Shown in pieces: positions 25,667 through 34,283 of a stretch of DNA of 64,000 bases. The translations under genes and the position numbers were made by a program. The notes under the pieces were generated by a model. It had not been told where the DNA came from. It was given only the letters and a program-made list of their open reading frames with translations, and searched no databases. The DNA lies in assembly GCA_016124445.1 (NCBI GenBank), contig WGNR01000006.1, positions 1-64,000 of the forward strand, written 5' to 3'. How positions within the stretch are numbered: position 1 is the stretch's first letter; each line of letters starts with the position of its first letter. Source of the stretch: a bacterium (GTDB lineage: Bacteria > Planctomycetota > Planctomycetia > Pirellulales > Pirellulaceae).

Positions 25667-27841
25667 TTAGCCATATTTGACTAGTTTCCAGCAGCGATGA
25701 ATCCGCTGATTCCGGAAGTCCTCTGGCACGGTATGTTTTGAGATCTCGCGAATCGCCACATCGGAGAGGGCCGCTTCGTCCAGTTTGAAGCGGCGGAAGT
25801 TATTTGAGAAATAGACAACGCCCCCGGGCGACATCAGTCCCAAAGTTCGCTGAAGCAATTCGACATGATCGTGCTGCACATCCCAGATCTCTTCGTTCCG
25901 TTTGCTGTTAGAGAACGTCGGAACATCGACAATCGCCAGATCGAACTTGGGGCCAGGCTTTTGATCACGGAGGTACTCCATCACATCGCTGCGGATGAAA
26001 TGGTGCTTCGCGATCGATAAACCATTGAGCTGAAAGTTGCGGCCCGCCCAGTCGAGATAGTTGGCATTGAGGTCGACACTCGTGGTCAAAGCGGCTCCTC
26101 CTGCGGCGGCGTAAACACTGAAGGCGCCGGTGTAACAAAACAGGTTCAGCACATGCTTGCCGGCTGCCTCGTCCCGAAATTGATTTCTCAGATTGCGGTG
26201 ATCAAGAAATAGTCCGGTGTCGACGTAGTCGGTCAGATTGACCTCGAATTTGAGGCCTCCTTCTTCGACGATCAAAATACGCGACTCGTCGGAAACCTTC
26301 TCGTGCTGCGAGCTCCCGGTTTGCCGCTGTCGATGTTTCAGAAAAACATTTTCCGCAGGGATCTCCAACACTTCGCTGGCTGCCTGACATAGATGTTCCA
26401 GCCATTCGGAATATTGAGCTGGCGTGCGGTCGTGCGGTCGATCGTAATCGGTGACATGTAGGCAATCGTGATAGAGATCGATGACCAACGGAATCTCAGG
26501 GATGTCACGATCGTAAAGCCGATAGCAATGGATACCGCGCTTCGGCCAGCGCCGCAAATGCCGCGCTCGCTTGGCAAGACGATTCTTGAGAAGCTGTGCC
26601 TGCTCGTGCGCCTTGTCATCTAATCCACCGAACGCAGGCACGATCTGCGGTTTTGATTTCTCTGGCGTTTCTTCTTCCGTCACGTCTCGCTGCCGTTCCG
26701 GCTTGCCGGGAGGTGGACCATGGTACTGGTAGAAGTGGCATTCGGTTCGTCCCAGGTACATCTTCCGCCGTCGATCGGCCTCTTGCCCCATCGCCCGCTC
26801 AAACTCGGGATAGGCAGTCAGGATGAAGTGAGACCAGGTTGGCAAATGCCGCAGCACGTCGGGAATGCCGCGGTAGAAGTCCCATTGCGCGCGGCGGGCC
26901 CGCGGGTGATCGTCGTAGGGTAAGCTCGTAATCAAACAGCCGTATTGACGTTTGCTGGTCAGCTGGACGAATGATTGTTTTTGGAAATGGATGTCACGAT
27001 CGACGCCTGCAGCGATGGCTTGTTGGCGGGCCAGATGCAGTGCCGAGGCATCTTCGTCGTAGCCGATGATCGTTTCCGGCAAAGACGGGAGCATCTCGGC
27101 GCGTGCTTCCTCTTGCAGATCGAGCCATACGTTCTGGTCGACCGCCGGCCAATCGATCAGGGCGAAATCACGCAGCAGCCCAGGGGCAATCTTGCGAGCG
27201 ATCATCGCCGCTTCGATCAGGATGATGCCGCTTCCACAAAATGGATCGAGTAAGGGCCGATCTTGATTCCAAAAGCTTAATTGAACGAGCGCCGCTGCCA
27301 GGGTCGGTTTCATCGGCGAGTGCCGCTCGGCGTCAAGATAACCGCGCCGTGCAAGACCTTGCCCAGAGGTATCGATCGTCAGCGTGGCGATATCCTTGGC
27401 GATGGCAATCTCGATCGTGTAGCCGGCGCCAGTTTCAGGCAGCGAGGGACCGTAAGCCGATTGCAATCGCTCGACGATGGCCCTTTTCGTCGCTCGTTGA
27501 ATGGCCGGCAGACTGGTCAGTTGCGATTGATAGCTGCGTGCTTTGACCGGAAAGGCACCTTTCGCATCGATCCATTTCTCCCAATCAATCAATTGGACAC
27601 CCTCGAACAAGGCGTCGAAGTCGCCTGCAGGGATTTGGGCCACTTCGATCAGCACGCGGTCGGCGGTCCGCAAGTGAAGATTGGCCCGCATGGCATCGGT
27701 CCAATCCCCCGTAAATCGTACGCGGCCAGAGCCATCGATCCGCGGCTGGTAGCCGAGATGCTCCAGTTCTTTCGCGGTGACTGCTTCGATGCCAAACGCG
27801 GTGGTGGCAATCAAATTGAGAGCGGGCGAGTCATTCACGCT
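25667..27841 (-). CDS. rlmKL: Bifunctional 23S rRNA guanine methyltransferase, RlmKL-like
   Basis: A two-enzyme fusion of about 724 residues. The N-terminal half has a THUMP region and a Rossmann methyltransferase (DPFCGSGIILIEAA), like RlmL (N2 of G2445). The C-terminal half (VLNLFCYTGAFSVYAAAGGA, AIVDVPTFSNSKRNEEIWDVQ) matches RlmK (N7 of G2069). The N-terminal motif IV, normally NPPYGER, reads ITSLPYDDHPRARR, and the RlmK motif DPPTFSNSKR reads DVPTFSNSKR. So the N2-methyltransferase activity in particular is uncertain. I use the GTG at 27841; the frame is open to a TTG at 27856. Confidence 0.85.
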   Translation of the reverse strand, partial: SVNDSPALNLIATTAFGIEAVTAKELEHLGYQPRIDGSGRVRFTGDWTDAMRANLHLRTADRVLIEVAQIPAGDFDALFEGVQLIDWEKWIDAKGAFPVKARSYQSQLTSLPAIQRATKRAIVERLQSAYGPSLPETGAGYTIEIAIAKDIATLTIDTSGQGLARRGYLDAERHSPMKPTLAAALVQLSFWNQDRPLLDPFCGSGIILIEAAMIARKIAPGLLRDFALIDWPAVDQNVWLDLQEEARAEMLPSLPETIIGYDEDASALHLARQQAIAAGVDRDIHFQKQSFVQLTSKRQYGCLITSLPYDDHPRARRAQWDFYRGIPDVLRHLPTWSHFILTAYPEFERAMGQEADRRRKMYLGRTECHFYQYHGPPPGKPERQRDVTEEETPEKSKPQIVPAFGGLDDKAHEQAQLLKNRLAKRARHLRRWPKRGIHCYRLYDRDIPEIPLVIDLYHDCLHVTDYDRPHDRTPAQYSEWLEHLCQAASEVLEIPAENVFLKHRQRQTGSSQHEKVSDESRILIVEEGGLKFEVNLTDYVDTGLFLDHRNLRNQFRDEAAGKHVLNLFCYTGAFSVYAAAGGAALTTSVDLNANYLDWAGRNFQLNGLSIAKHHFIRSDVMEYLRDQKPGPKFDLAIVDVPTFSNSKRNEEIWDVQHDHVELLQRTLGLMSPGGVVYFSNNFRRFKLDEAALSDVAIREISKHTVPEDFRNQRIHRCWKLVKYG

Positions 27842-28057
27842 GTTTATCTTCGCCAAGGGATAGAAACGAATCCTTCATGGTACGCTGGTTGGCGTTTTGT
27901 GCCAGTGCGTAACTTGCCTGGGAGTCCAATAAACCACGATCGCGGCAAATAAACTTGCTGAAAAAAGCTCGAATGCCCGGCGGTAGCAGTTTATAACTTT
28001 GGGAATTCGGAACGGAAGTTCTTCTCATCCCTGAAGGCAACTCGGAGGTTAGATTTA

Positions 28058-29797
28058 ATGAGACACCTACTTCATGCAATTCTTGTCGGCTTTCTCGCCG
28101 CGACGATGGCCTTTCCGCCGCAAGTGGCGCTGGCCCAAGATGCCGCCCCGCCGGCAGAAAAGAAGAGCGAACTGGTCGGCCTGAACTACGTGCCGGAAGA
28201 TGCGGTCTGGGTGGGCTATATCAAGGCTGACCGCTTTCTGAAGGCCCCTGGAATCGAAGCTTACCCGGTCGAAGTGATTGAAGCATTTGGCCATAAGTAC
28301 TTTGGCTTCAATCCGATGAAAATGACCTCGATTACGTTCTTCGTAACGCCAATGACACCGGAATTTCCTGCACCCGATTGTGTGACGTTGGTAAAGACCT
28401 CCGAAACACTCAACCCCGACACGTTTTTCAAAAATATCAGTGAAATTGCAGATGGGATGGCTGAAGAGGAAGAAATCAAGGAGACCTTCCCGGATCTCAA
28501 AGGCCAGGCTTTTTACTTTGATGCCTACGAATTTGACTACATCGCTGCCCACATGCTGGACGAGCATACCTTTGTGATCGGTTCGATGGCCAAGATTTCG
28601 TATCTTTTGAAGAAGGGGCCCAGCGACAAGCTAACCGATCCTGCCAAGCTATTAGAGGCGAACAATTCGGATTCCGATGGATTCCTCGCATTCAATGTGA
28701 CGCCGGTACGAGAACAGATCAACGGCATGCTAGGCCCCGTACAGATTCCACCGCCATTCACGATGTACAAGCAGATCCCGAACTACACCGAGTCGATCAC
28801 GCTGACTTGCAACTGTACTCAAAAGTTTGGTGCGACGCTGAAGATCAACGGAGTCGATGACGCCGCCACCGGGCGACTGGATGACATGATCGGGTTTACC
28901 TTGGAACTGGCAAAGCAGGCGATGCTGACCCAAGCTGAACAACTGGCCAACAGCAAGGATGAAGTCGAGGCAGCCGTTGGCCGCTACCAGATCCGCACTT
29001 CCAAGGCGACCCTTGCCGCCATGAAGCCAAAGCGCGAGGGTAATTCCTTGGTTCTGCACGTAGGCAAGGAAGGGGAGCAGAATCCTGCGCTGATGAATGC
29101 CGCCGTTGTGGGAATCCTGGTCGCCCTATTGCTGCCAGCCGTTCAGCAAGCTAGGGCTGCCGCGCGCCGGATGCAATCAGTCAATAATCTTAAACAAATC
29201 ATCCTGGCATTTCACAACTATCACGACACTTTCCGCGGTCTTCCCGCCGAGGCTAGTACCGATAAGGAAGGCAAGAAGTTGCTTTCGTGGCGGGTCTATA
29301 TCCTCCCGTATATCGAGCAGGATGCCTTGTTCCGTCAGTTTCATTTGGACGAGCCGTGGGACAGCGAGCACAACAAGAAGTTGATCGAGCACATGCCCCA
29401 GGTTTATCGCAATCCGCGTAGCAAAGCCCCGAAAGACACCACGACCTATCTGGCTGTGGTGGGCAAGAACATGGGATTCGAGGAGCCCAAGCCAACACCT
29501 GAAGGCAAAAAGGTGAAGTTTCCGACGGGGCTCGGCTTCCGCGATTTCACCGATGGTACCTCCAACACAGCATTAGTCGTTGAAGCGAATGACGACGACG
29601 CCGTGATCTGGACCAAGCCAGACGACCTGGAAGTCATTCTGGACGACGTCATGAATGGGCTTGGCGAGGCTCAGCCTGGCGGCTTTAACGTCGGGTTCGC
29701 GGATGGAAGCATTCGTTTCATTCCGAAGAATATCGCGCCGAGAGTGCTCAAGTTGATTTTCCAACGCAACGATGGGCAAGTCGTTCCTGAATTCTAA
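28058..29797 (+). CDS. Exported protein with an internal pilin-like helix and C-terminal DUF1559 region
   Basis: A 579-residue protein with signal peptide MRHLLHAILVGFLAATMAFPPQVALAQ. Residues about 30-340 form an uncharacterised region (AVWVGYIKADRFLKAPGIEAYP and similar). Then, near residue 347, a hydrophobic helix typical of DUF1559 prepilins appears inside the chain ([35 protein letters not shown]). It is followed by the DUF1559 body (FHNYHDTFRGLPAEA, FRDFTDGTSNTALVVEAN, GGFNVGFADGSIRFIP). There is no FTLVE prepilin-peptidase site, so this is a membrane-spanning hybrid, not a pilin. ATG has CGGAGGTTAGATTTA upstream, and a terminator follows. Confidence 0.8.
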   Translation: MRHLLHAILVGFLAATMAFPPQVALAQDAAPPAEKKSELVGLNYVPEDAVWVGYIKADRFLKAPGIEAYPVEVIEAFGHKYFGFNPMKMTSITFFVTPMTPEFPAPDCVTLVKTSETLNPDTFFKNISEIADGMAEEEEIKETFPDLKGQAFYFDAYEFDYIAAHMLDEHTFVIGSMAKISYLLKKGPSDKLTDPAKLLEANNSDSDGFLAFNVTPVREQINGMLGPVQIPPPFTMYKQIPNYTESITLTCNCTQKFGATLKINGVDDAATGRLDDMIGFTLELAKQAMLTQAEQLANSKDEVEAAVGRYQIRTSKATLAAMKPKREGNSLVLHVGKEGEQNPALMNAAVVGILVALLLPAVQQARAAARRMQSVNNLKQIILAFHNYHDTFRGLPAEASTDKEGKKLLSWRVYILPYIEQDALFRQFHLDEPWDSEHNKKLIEHMPQVYRNPRSKAPKDTTTYLAVVGKNMGFEEPKPTPEGKKVKFPTGLGFRDFTDGTSNTALVVEANDDDAVIWTKPDDLEVILDDVMNGLGEAQPGGFNVGFADGSIRFIPKNIAPRVLKLIFQRNDGQVVPEF

Positions 29798-29836
29798 ACT
29801 TGGTCCCTTGAAACCACGATATGCTTGGCATCCGCA

Positions 29837-29868
29837 AAGCCTCCCGGCAAAATGTAGGGAGGCTTTTT
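29837..29868 (+). terminator. Intrinsic terminator after the DUF1559 hybrid gene
   Basis: GCCTCCC (29839-29845) pairs with GGGAGGC (29857-29863), followed by TTTTT (29864-29868). It lies 40 bp past the stop codon and just before the threonine aldolase start at 29901. Confidence 0.85.
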
Positions 29869-29900
29869 CATTCCTACCCTTCTTCCCACCTGGTTCCCTC

Positions 29901-30944
29901 ATGAGCAGTGCCATTGATCTTCGCAGTGATACCGTTACCCAGCCTGGACCGGCCATGCGGCAGTTTATGGCCCAGGCCGAAGTTGGGGACGCTGTCATCG
30001 ATATCGACCCGACCACCGAGCGACTCGAAAAGATGGTCGCCGCGATGCTCGGCAAAGAGTCCGCAATCTTTATGCCATCGGGGAGCATGACCAATCAAAT
30101 TGCGATCCGCCTGCATTGCCAGCCGGGCGATGAATTCCTGTGCGAAGAAAACTGCCACGTCTACAACTACGAGCAAGCCGCGTTCGCTCAGCTCAGTGGA
30201 ATCGTTGCCCGCACGCTGCCAGGCGTGAACGGAGTGCTGTCTCCAGAGCAGTTCGAGGGAACCATTCGCCCGATCAACGATCACCTGGTGCGGACTCGGT
30301 TGGTTTGCCTGGAAAACACCCACAATCGGGGCTCTGGCACCGTGCAGCCGTTCGATACGGTTCAAACCATCACAACATGGGCGGCTGAAAATGGCTTGAA
30401 GACTCACCTCGACGGAGCGAGGCTTTTCAATGCCGCGGTGGCCAGCGATATTTCGGTCGATCGCTGGGGCGCCATGTTCGACTCGGTAAGTGTCTGTTTC
30501 AGCAAAGGATTGGGAGCACCAGTCGGCAGTGCGCTGGCTGGATCGGGCGAATTTATCCAGAAGGCGAAGCGAGCCCGAAAACTTTTCGGCGGTGGAATGC
30601 GTCAATCAGGTATCATCGCCGCCGGAGCGCTGTTTGCCCTGCAAAACAACATCGAGCGGTTGGCGGAAGATCACCAGAAGGCCGCCAAACTGGCCGACGC
30701 GATTCGTGAGACGGAAGGAATCGCGTTGGAAGTCGATCCTGTCGAAACCAATATCGTGATTTTCACCGTCGAGAAGCAGCTTGGCACCGCCGCCCAGCTT
30801 CAAGCATCGCTGGCCGAGCGAGGTTTGCTGGTCTTGGCCATGGGACCGCAAAAGATACGCATGGTAACCCATTTGGATGTGTCGATGTCGCAAGTCGAGG
30901 CAGCTATTGAGGTTATCAAAGAAACCTTGCCCGCGATGGCATAA
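29901..30944 (+). CDS. Low-specificity L-threonine aldolase-like PLP enzyme
   Basis: A 347-residue fold-type I PLP enzyme that splits threonine or other beta-hydroxy amino acids into glycine and an aldehyde. Signatures are IDLRSDTVTQPGPAMRQFM at the N-terminus, FMPSGSMTNQIAIRLH, CLENTHNRGSGTV, THLDGARLFNAA and the PLP-lysine segment VCFSKGLGAPVGSALAG. Start ATG 29901 aligns with the family N-terminus; the longer frame from 29772 would run through the upstream terminator hairpin. It stands alone, with no glycine-cleavage or biosynthetic genes nearby. Confidence 0.92.
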   Translation: MSSAIDLRSDTVTQPGPAMRQFMAQAEVGDAVIDIDPTTERLEKMVAAMLGKESAIFMPSGSMTNQIAIRLHCQPGDEFLCEENCHVYNYEQAAFAQLSGIVARTLPGVNGVLSPEQFEGTIRPINDHLVRTRLVCLENTHNRGSGTVQPFDTVQTITTWAAENGLKTHLDGARLFNAAVASDISVDRWGAMFDSVSVCFSKGLGAPVGSALAGSGEFIQKAKRARKLFGGGMRQSGIIAAGALFALQNNIERLAEDHQKAAKLADAIRETEGIALEVDPVETNIVIFTVEKQLGTAAQLQASLAERGLLVLAMGPQKIRMVTHLDVSMSQVEAAIEVIKETLPAMA

Positions 30945-31271
30945 TAACTTTGAGGGACCAAATGCAGGGTCTGACTCGGTCCGGCCCCCTCCATTGGCAA
31001 GTCAGTTTTTGCGAGTGAATGTTTCGATTGTGTTGGATTTGCTGGGCAGAGGAAACAACAACCAATCAGGGCATCATTTCCTCGCCGAAGTTTTGCTCTG
31101 TCGGGAACCTGCGCGGTACACTAATACGTTGATGGAAAAAGATTTACGCTCCAAGAGGGCCCGGTTTTCGAGTTTGGTCTCTGCCATAGAAGCCAGGCTG
31201 CCGCTGGCGGTTTGCTTCCAAGACGCATCAACGCTCGAGAATCAGCGACAGGACACACCGACCGAACGATC
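30945..31271. other. 327-bp intergenic region before the pseudokinase gene
   Basis: No gene supported. It carries a candidate promoter at 31093-31122 for the pseudokinase gene. No convincing terminator for the threonine aldolase gene was found. Confidence 0.5.
31093..31122 (+). promoter_or_regulatory. Candidate promoter for the pseudokinase gene
   Basis: TTGCTC (31093-31098), 18-bp spacer, TACACT (31117-31122), about 150 bp before the ATG at 31272. The match to a housekeeping promoter is moderate. Confidence 0.4.
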
Positions 31272-34259
31272 ATGCAAGTAACCAAGACCACCGATTTCTG
31301 GAAGCTGATTCTTGAATCAGGCCTGATGACGAAAGAGGCCTGCAAGCCGCTGCATGATCAGTACAAACAGGCCGGACAAAATGGTGACGCCAGGGGGCTG
31401 GCAACCTGGCTGGTGAAAGGCGGACATCTGACCGCTTACCAGGCTCGAATTTTGCTGGCAGGTCGGCCCAAGGCGATTCACATCGGCGACTATCGCATCG
31501 TTGACCGTATCGAGTCGGGGTCGCTGGAAGGGACGTTCGCCGCGCTACATGGTCCGACTGGACATCCGGTCTGGCTACATCCGATCTCGGTGGAAATCCA
31601 GGCCGATGCGGTTCGCTTTCCGATCGTCCAGCAGATGTGCAAACTGCGATCTTCGATTCCCCACCCGCACCTGATTCGCTGTTTTCATCTCCGGCAAGGT
31701 GCCAAGCGAAGTTACCTGGTCACCGAACAACTCGACGGCAATCTGCTTGACGAAAGTCGACCAGGGGAGGGGATTCCGATTCCGCCCGCCGATTGTGCGC
31801 GGCTCTCTCGCCAGGCAGCCCTGGCCGCGGCTCAGATCCATAGTCAAGGGATGGTGCTGGGAGATCTGACGATGAACCAGCTATGGCTGGAGCCGACCGG
31901 CAATATGAAACTGTTGCACCTGCCGGTTCGTCCAGTCGAAGCGATCGACTGGCAAGATCAGGAACATGCTGCACGCCTGGAAGCGTTGGCCAACGTGGCT
32001 GCTCCGGAACTTCAGCATCCAGGTGCTGCCCCTTCCAAACTGAGCGATATCTACGCGCTCGGAGCGATTCTGTTCGACCTGCTGACCGGGAAACCACCGG
32101 TACACGGAACGATTGCCGAAAAGCTTCAGCAGCATGCGTCCCTTTCACTGCCGAAGCCGCCTTACATTCCCGGCGACTTGATGCAGATTGTGCAGTACCT
32201 TCTGACGACGAACCCCGGCGGACGTTATCAAAGCGCCCAGGATGTGGCCGAGGCGCTCCGTCCGTTTGTCGATGCCGCGCAACTGTCTCCGCCGATTGCC
32301 GATGTTCCGCCGACGTTGGGTCCGTACCTGCAGCATCTGGCTACGCAAGAAAGTCAAGCCGCCGCCGCTGCTCCACCTCCACCACAAGCAGCCGTGCCGT
32401 TTCCTGGTGCGGCACCCGTTCCGCAGCCTGTTCCGCCAACGCCCGCTCCATTTCCGGGGGCAACTCCGCCGCAGCCAGTTGTGGCTCAGCCTGTTGCAAC
32501 GGCGACGATGGTTCCTCAAGTTGGCATTCCGCAAGCAACGGTTGCCACTGCTGTTCCTGCCGCACAACCGGCTCAAGAAGGAGGAACCAGTCGCGCGTCG
32601 GTGTTGGCCGAACGGATTCGCAAACGGAAATTGCAGCGCAAGATCACCAGCATCGTGTTCCTGGTCCTCATGGGCATCGCAGCCATTGTGGGTGCCGTTT
32701 ACAGCTACGACTTGATTTACCCATCGCCAGAACAACAGATCGCCGAAACCGAGCAGCCGGGAGAAACGGTCGAACCGGAGAACAATCCCACGCCCAACGA
32801 GCCGAAGCCGGAAGTCAAGCCAGATACGCCTGCTCCGACCGGGCCGCAGTTGGTGGAAGACGATGGCCAAACGCTGTGGGCATCGCCGACCAACGGCCAG
32901 CCGATTGATTTGATCGGTTTGCCTGACGATACGCGGGTCGCCTTGGTCGTCCGAACGAGCGAGATGACCGGAAACCCCGAGGGAGACCGCATCCTTCGCG
33001 GCCTGGGGCCTCACTTCGCCGCGATCCGCGAGCAATTGGAAGGCGATCTGTCGATTCGCTTCGAACAGATGGAAACGCTGACGGTTGGCTTTGGTGCTTC
33101 GACTGCGGGAGGTCCTCCTTGCCTGGTGGGCAAGCTGAAGGGCGATACGAACTTGCCAGGATTGTGGGGAAACCCCAACCCGATTATGGGTAGCACGCCG
33201 GCTATGTACGACGTCAAAGGCTGGACCGTGATGCCGTTGCCTGGCAGAGAAAGCCGGGTCTTTGTGGCTGGTTCGAAGAAGGTCGTCCAGGCCGTTGCCC
33301 AGATGGCTAACAAGCCACCAATCATGACGCGCGAATTGGAACAACTCCGGCGCGAGTCGGACGATCAGCAGATGGTCAATCTGCTCCTGGAACCGCAGTT
33401 CCTGGCCACCAACAGCAACCAGGTCATGCGGGGTGAACTGGGAGGCGGAACCAACGCTGTGAGGGATTTCCTCGGCGAAGGTTTGCGAGGGGTTCTTATC
33501 AGCGGTCATGTAGGCCAGAACCTGTATGTCGAGATGCGATGCATTGGCTCACTGGCCTTGGAACCGCTGGGCCTGGCGAACTCGATGAAGCAAAAGATCA
33601 ACTCGATTTCGCTGCAGTTGGAAGACACCGTCATTCCGGAACTCAATCCAACTCCCTACTGGCGACGACTGGCCACCCAGTTTCCACAGATGGTTCGCTT
33701 TACCTATCAAAATGCACGTAGCGGAGTCGATGCCGGTCAGGCTGTGGTCAACGTGATCCTGCCAGCCCAGGCAGGTCAGAACATGGTGGCTTGTAGCGAA
33801 CTACTTCTCGCTTCCAGCATGGCTGGCGCGCAAGCGGCATCTCCTGGTAGTGGCATGCCTGCTCAGAAAAAGCCTGAAACGATCGAAGAGAAACTGGCCA
33901 GCACTATGAGCATTTCGTTCCCGCAGAACTCTCTTGAGTTCGCCCTGCGCGATATCGGCGAAGAGGCGGGCATTCCGATTGATATCAAAGGTGGCGACCT
34001 CCAACTGGACGGCATCACCCGCAACAAAGAGATCAAGGACTTCCATCACCAGAACAAGCCGGTTGGCGAGATCCTGGCCCAGCTATTGGTCCGTGCCAAC
34101 CCCGAAGCTTCGCCAGGTGCGAATACTGAAGTCCAAAAACTGATTTACGTGATTTATCCCATGGAAGGTCCCGATAGCGAGAAGAAGCTTTTGGTAACGA
34201 CCCGCAAGGCGGCGGAAACCAACAAGTACACGTTGCCCGACGCGTTCAAGATTAAATAG
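31272..34259 (+). CDS. Membrane-anchored Ser/Thr pseudokinase with extracytoplasmic STN-like domain
   Basis: A 995-residue protein. Residues about 70-335 follow the fold of a Ser/Thr kinase, but the catalytic residues are missing. The HRDLKPEN loop is replaced by GMVLGDLTMNQLWL, no DFG is seen, and the VAIK lysine position reads VWLHPI. The structural AAPEL and SDIYALGAILFDLLTGKPPV segments remain. A Pro/Ala/Gln-rich linker leads to a transmembrane helix near 456-478 (ITSIVFLVLMGIAAIVGAVYSY), then a large outside part. That ends in an STN-like segment (NSLEFALRDIGEEAGIPIDIKGGDLQL) related to the 16-20 kb paralogues. ATG 31272 is chosen over the longer frame at 31212. It is 24 bp from the next gene and likely forms an operon with it. 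Confidence 0.82.
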   Translation: MQVTKTTDFWKLILESGLMTKEACKPLHDQYKQAGQNGDARGLATWLVKGGHLTAYQARILLAGRPKAIHIGDYRIVDRIESGSLEGTFAALHGPTGHPVWLHPISVEIQADAVRFPIVQQMCKLRSSIPHPHLIRCFHLRQGAKRSYLVTEQLDGNLLDESRPGEGIPIPPADCARLSRQAALAAAQIHSQGMVLGDLTMNQLWLEPTGNMKLLHLPVRPVEAIDWQDQEHAARLEALANVAAPELQHPGAAPSKLSDIYALGAILFDLLTGKPPVHGTIAEKLQQHASLSLPKPPYIPGDLMQIVQYLLTTNPGGRYQSAQDVAEALRPFVDAAQLSPPIADVPPTLGPYLQHLATQESQAAAAAPPPPQAAVPFPGAAPVPQPVPPTPAPFPGATPPQPVVAQPVATATMVPQVGIPQATVATAVPAAQPAQEGGTSRASVLAERIRKRKLQRKITSIVFLVLMGIAAIVGAVYSYDLIYPSPEQQIAETEQPGETVEPENNPTPNEPKPEVKPDTPAPTGPQLVEDDGQTLWASPTNGQPIDLIGLPDDTRVALVVRTSEMTGNPEGDRILRGLGPHFAAIREQLEGDLSIRFEQMETLTVGFGASTAGGPPCLVGKLKGDTNLPGLWGNPNPIMGSTPAMYDVKGWTVMPLPGRESRVFVAGSKKVVQAVAQMANKPPIMTRELEQLRRESDDQQMVNLLLEPQFLATNSNQVMRGELGGGTNAVRDFLGEGLRGVLISGHVGQNLYVEMRCIGSLALEPLGLANSMKQKINSISLQLEDTVIPELNPTPYWRRLATQFPQMVRFTYQNARSGVDAGQAVVNVILPAQAGQNMVACSELLLASSMAGAQAASPGSGMPAQKKPETIEEKLASTMSISFPQNSLEFALRDIGEEAGIPIDIKGGDLQLDGITRNKEIKDFHHQNKPVGEILAQLLVRANPEASPGANTEVQKLIYVIYPMEGPDSEKKLLVTTRKAAETNKYTLPDAFKIK

Positions 34260-34283
34260 CCTCGTCTTTTCTGGGGAATTCTC

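Noticed and set aside
32145..33509. 454-residue minus-strand frame opposite the pseudokinase gene
   Set aside because: Low-complexity Arg/Gln/His/Gly-rich translation with no ribosome site; it mirrors the well supported plus-strand gene.
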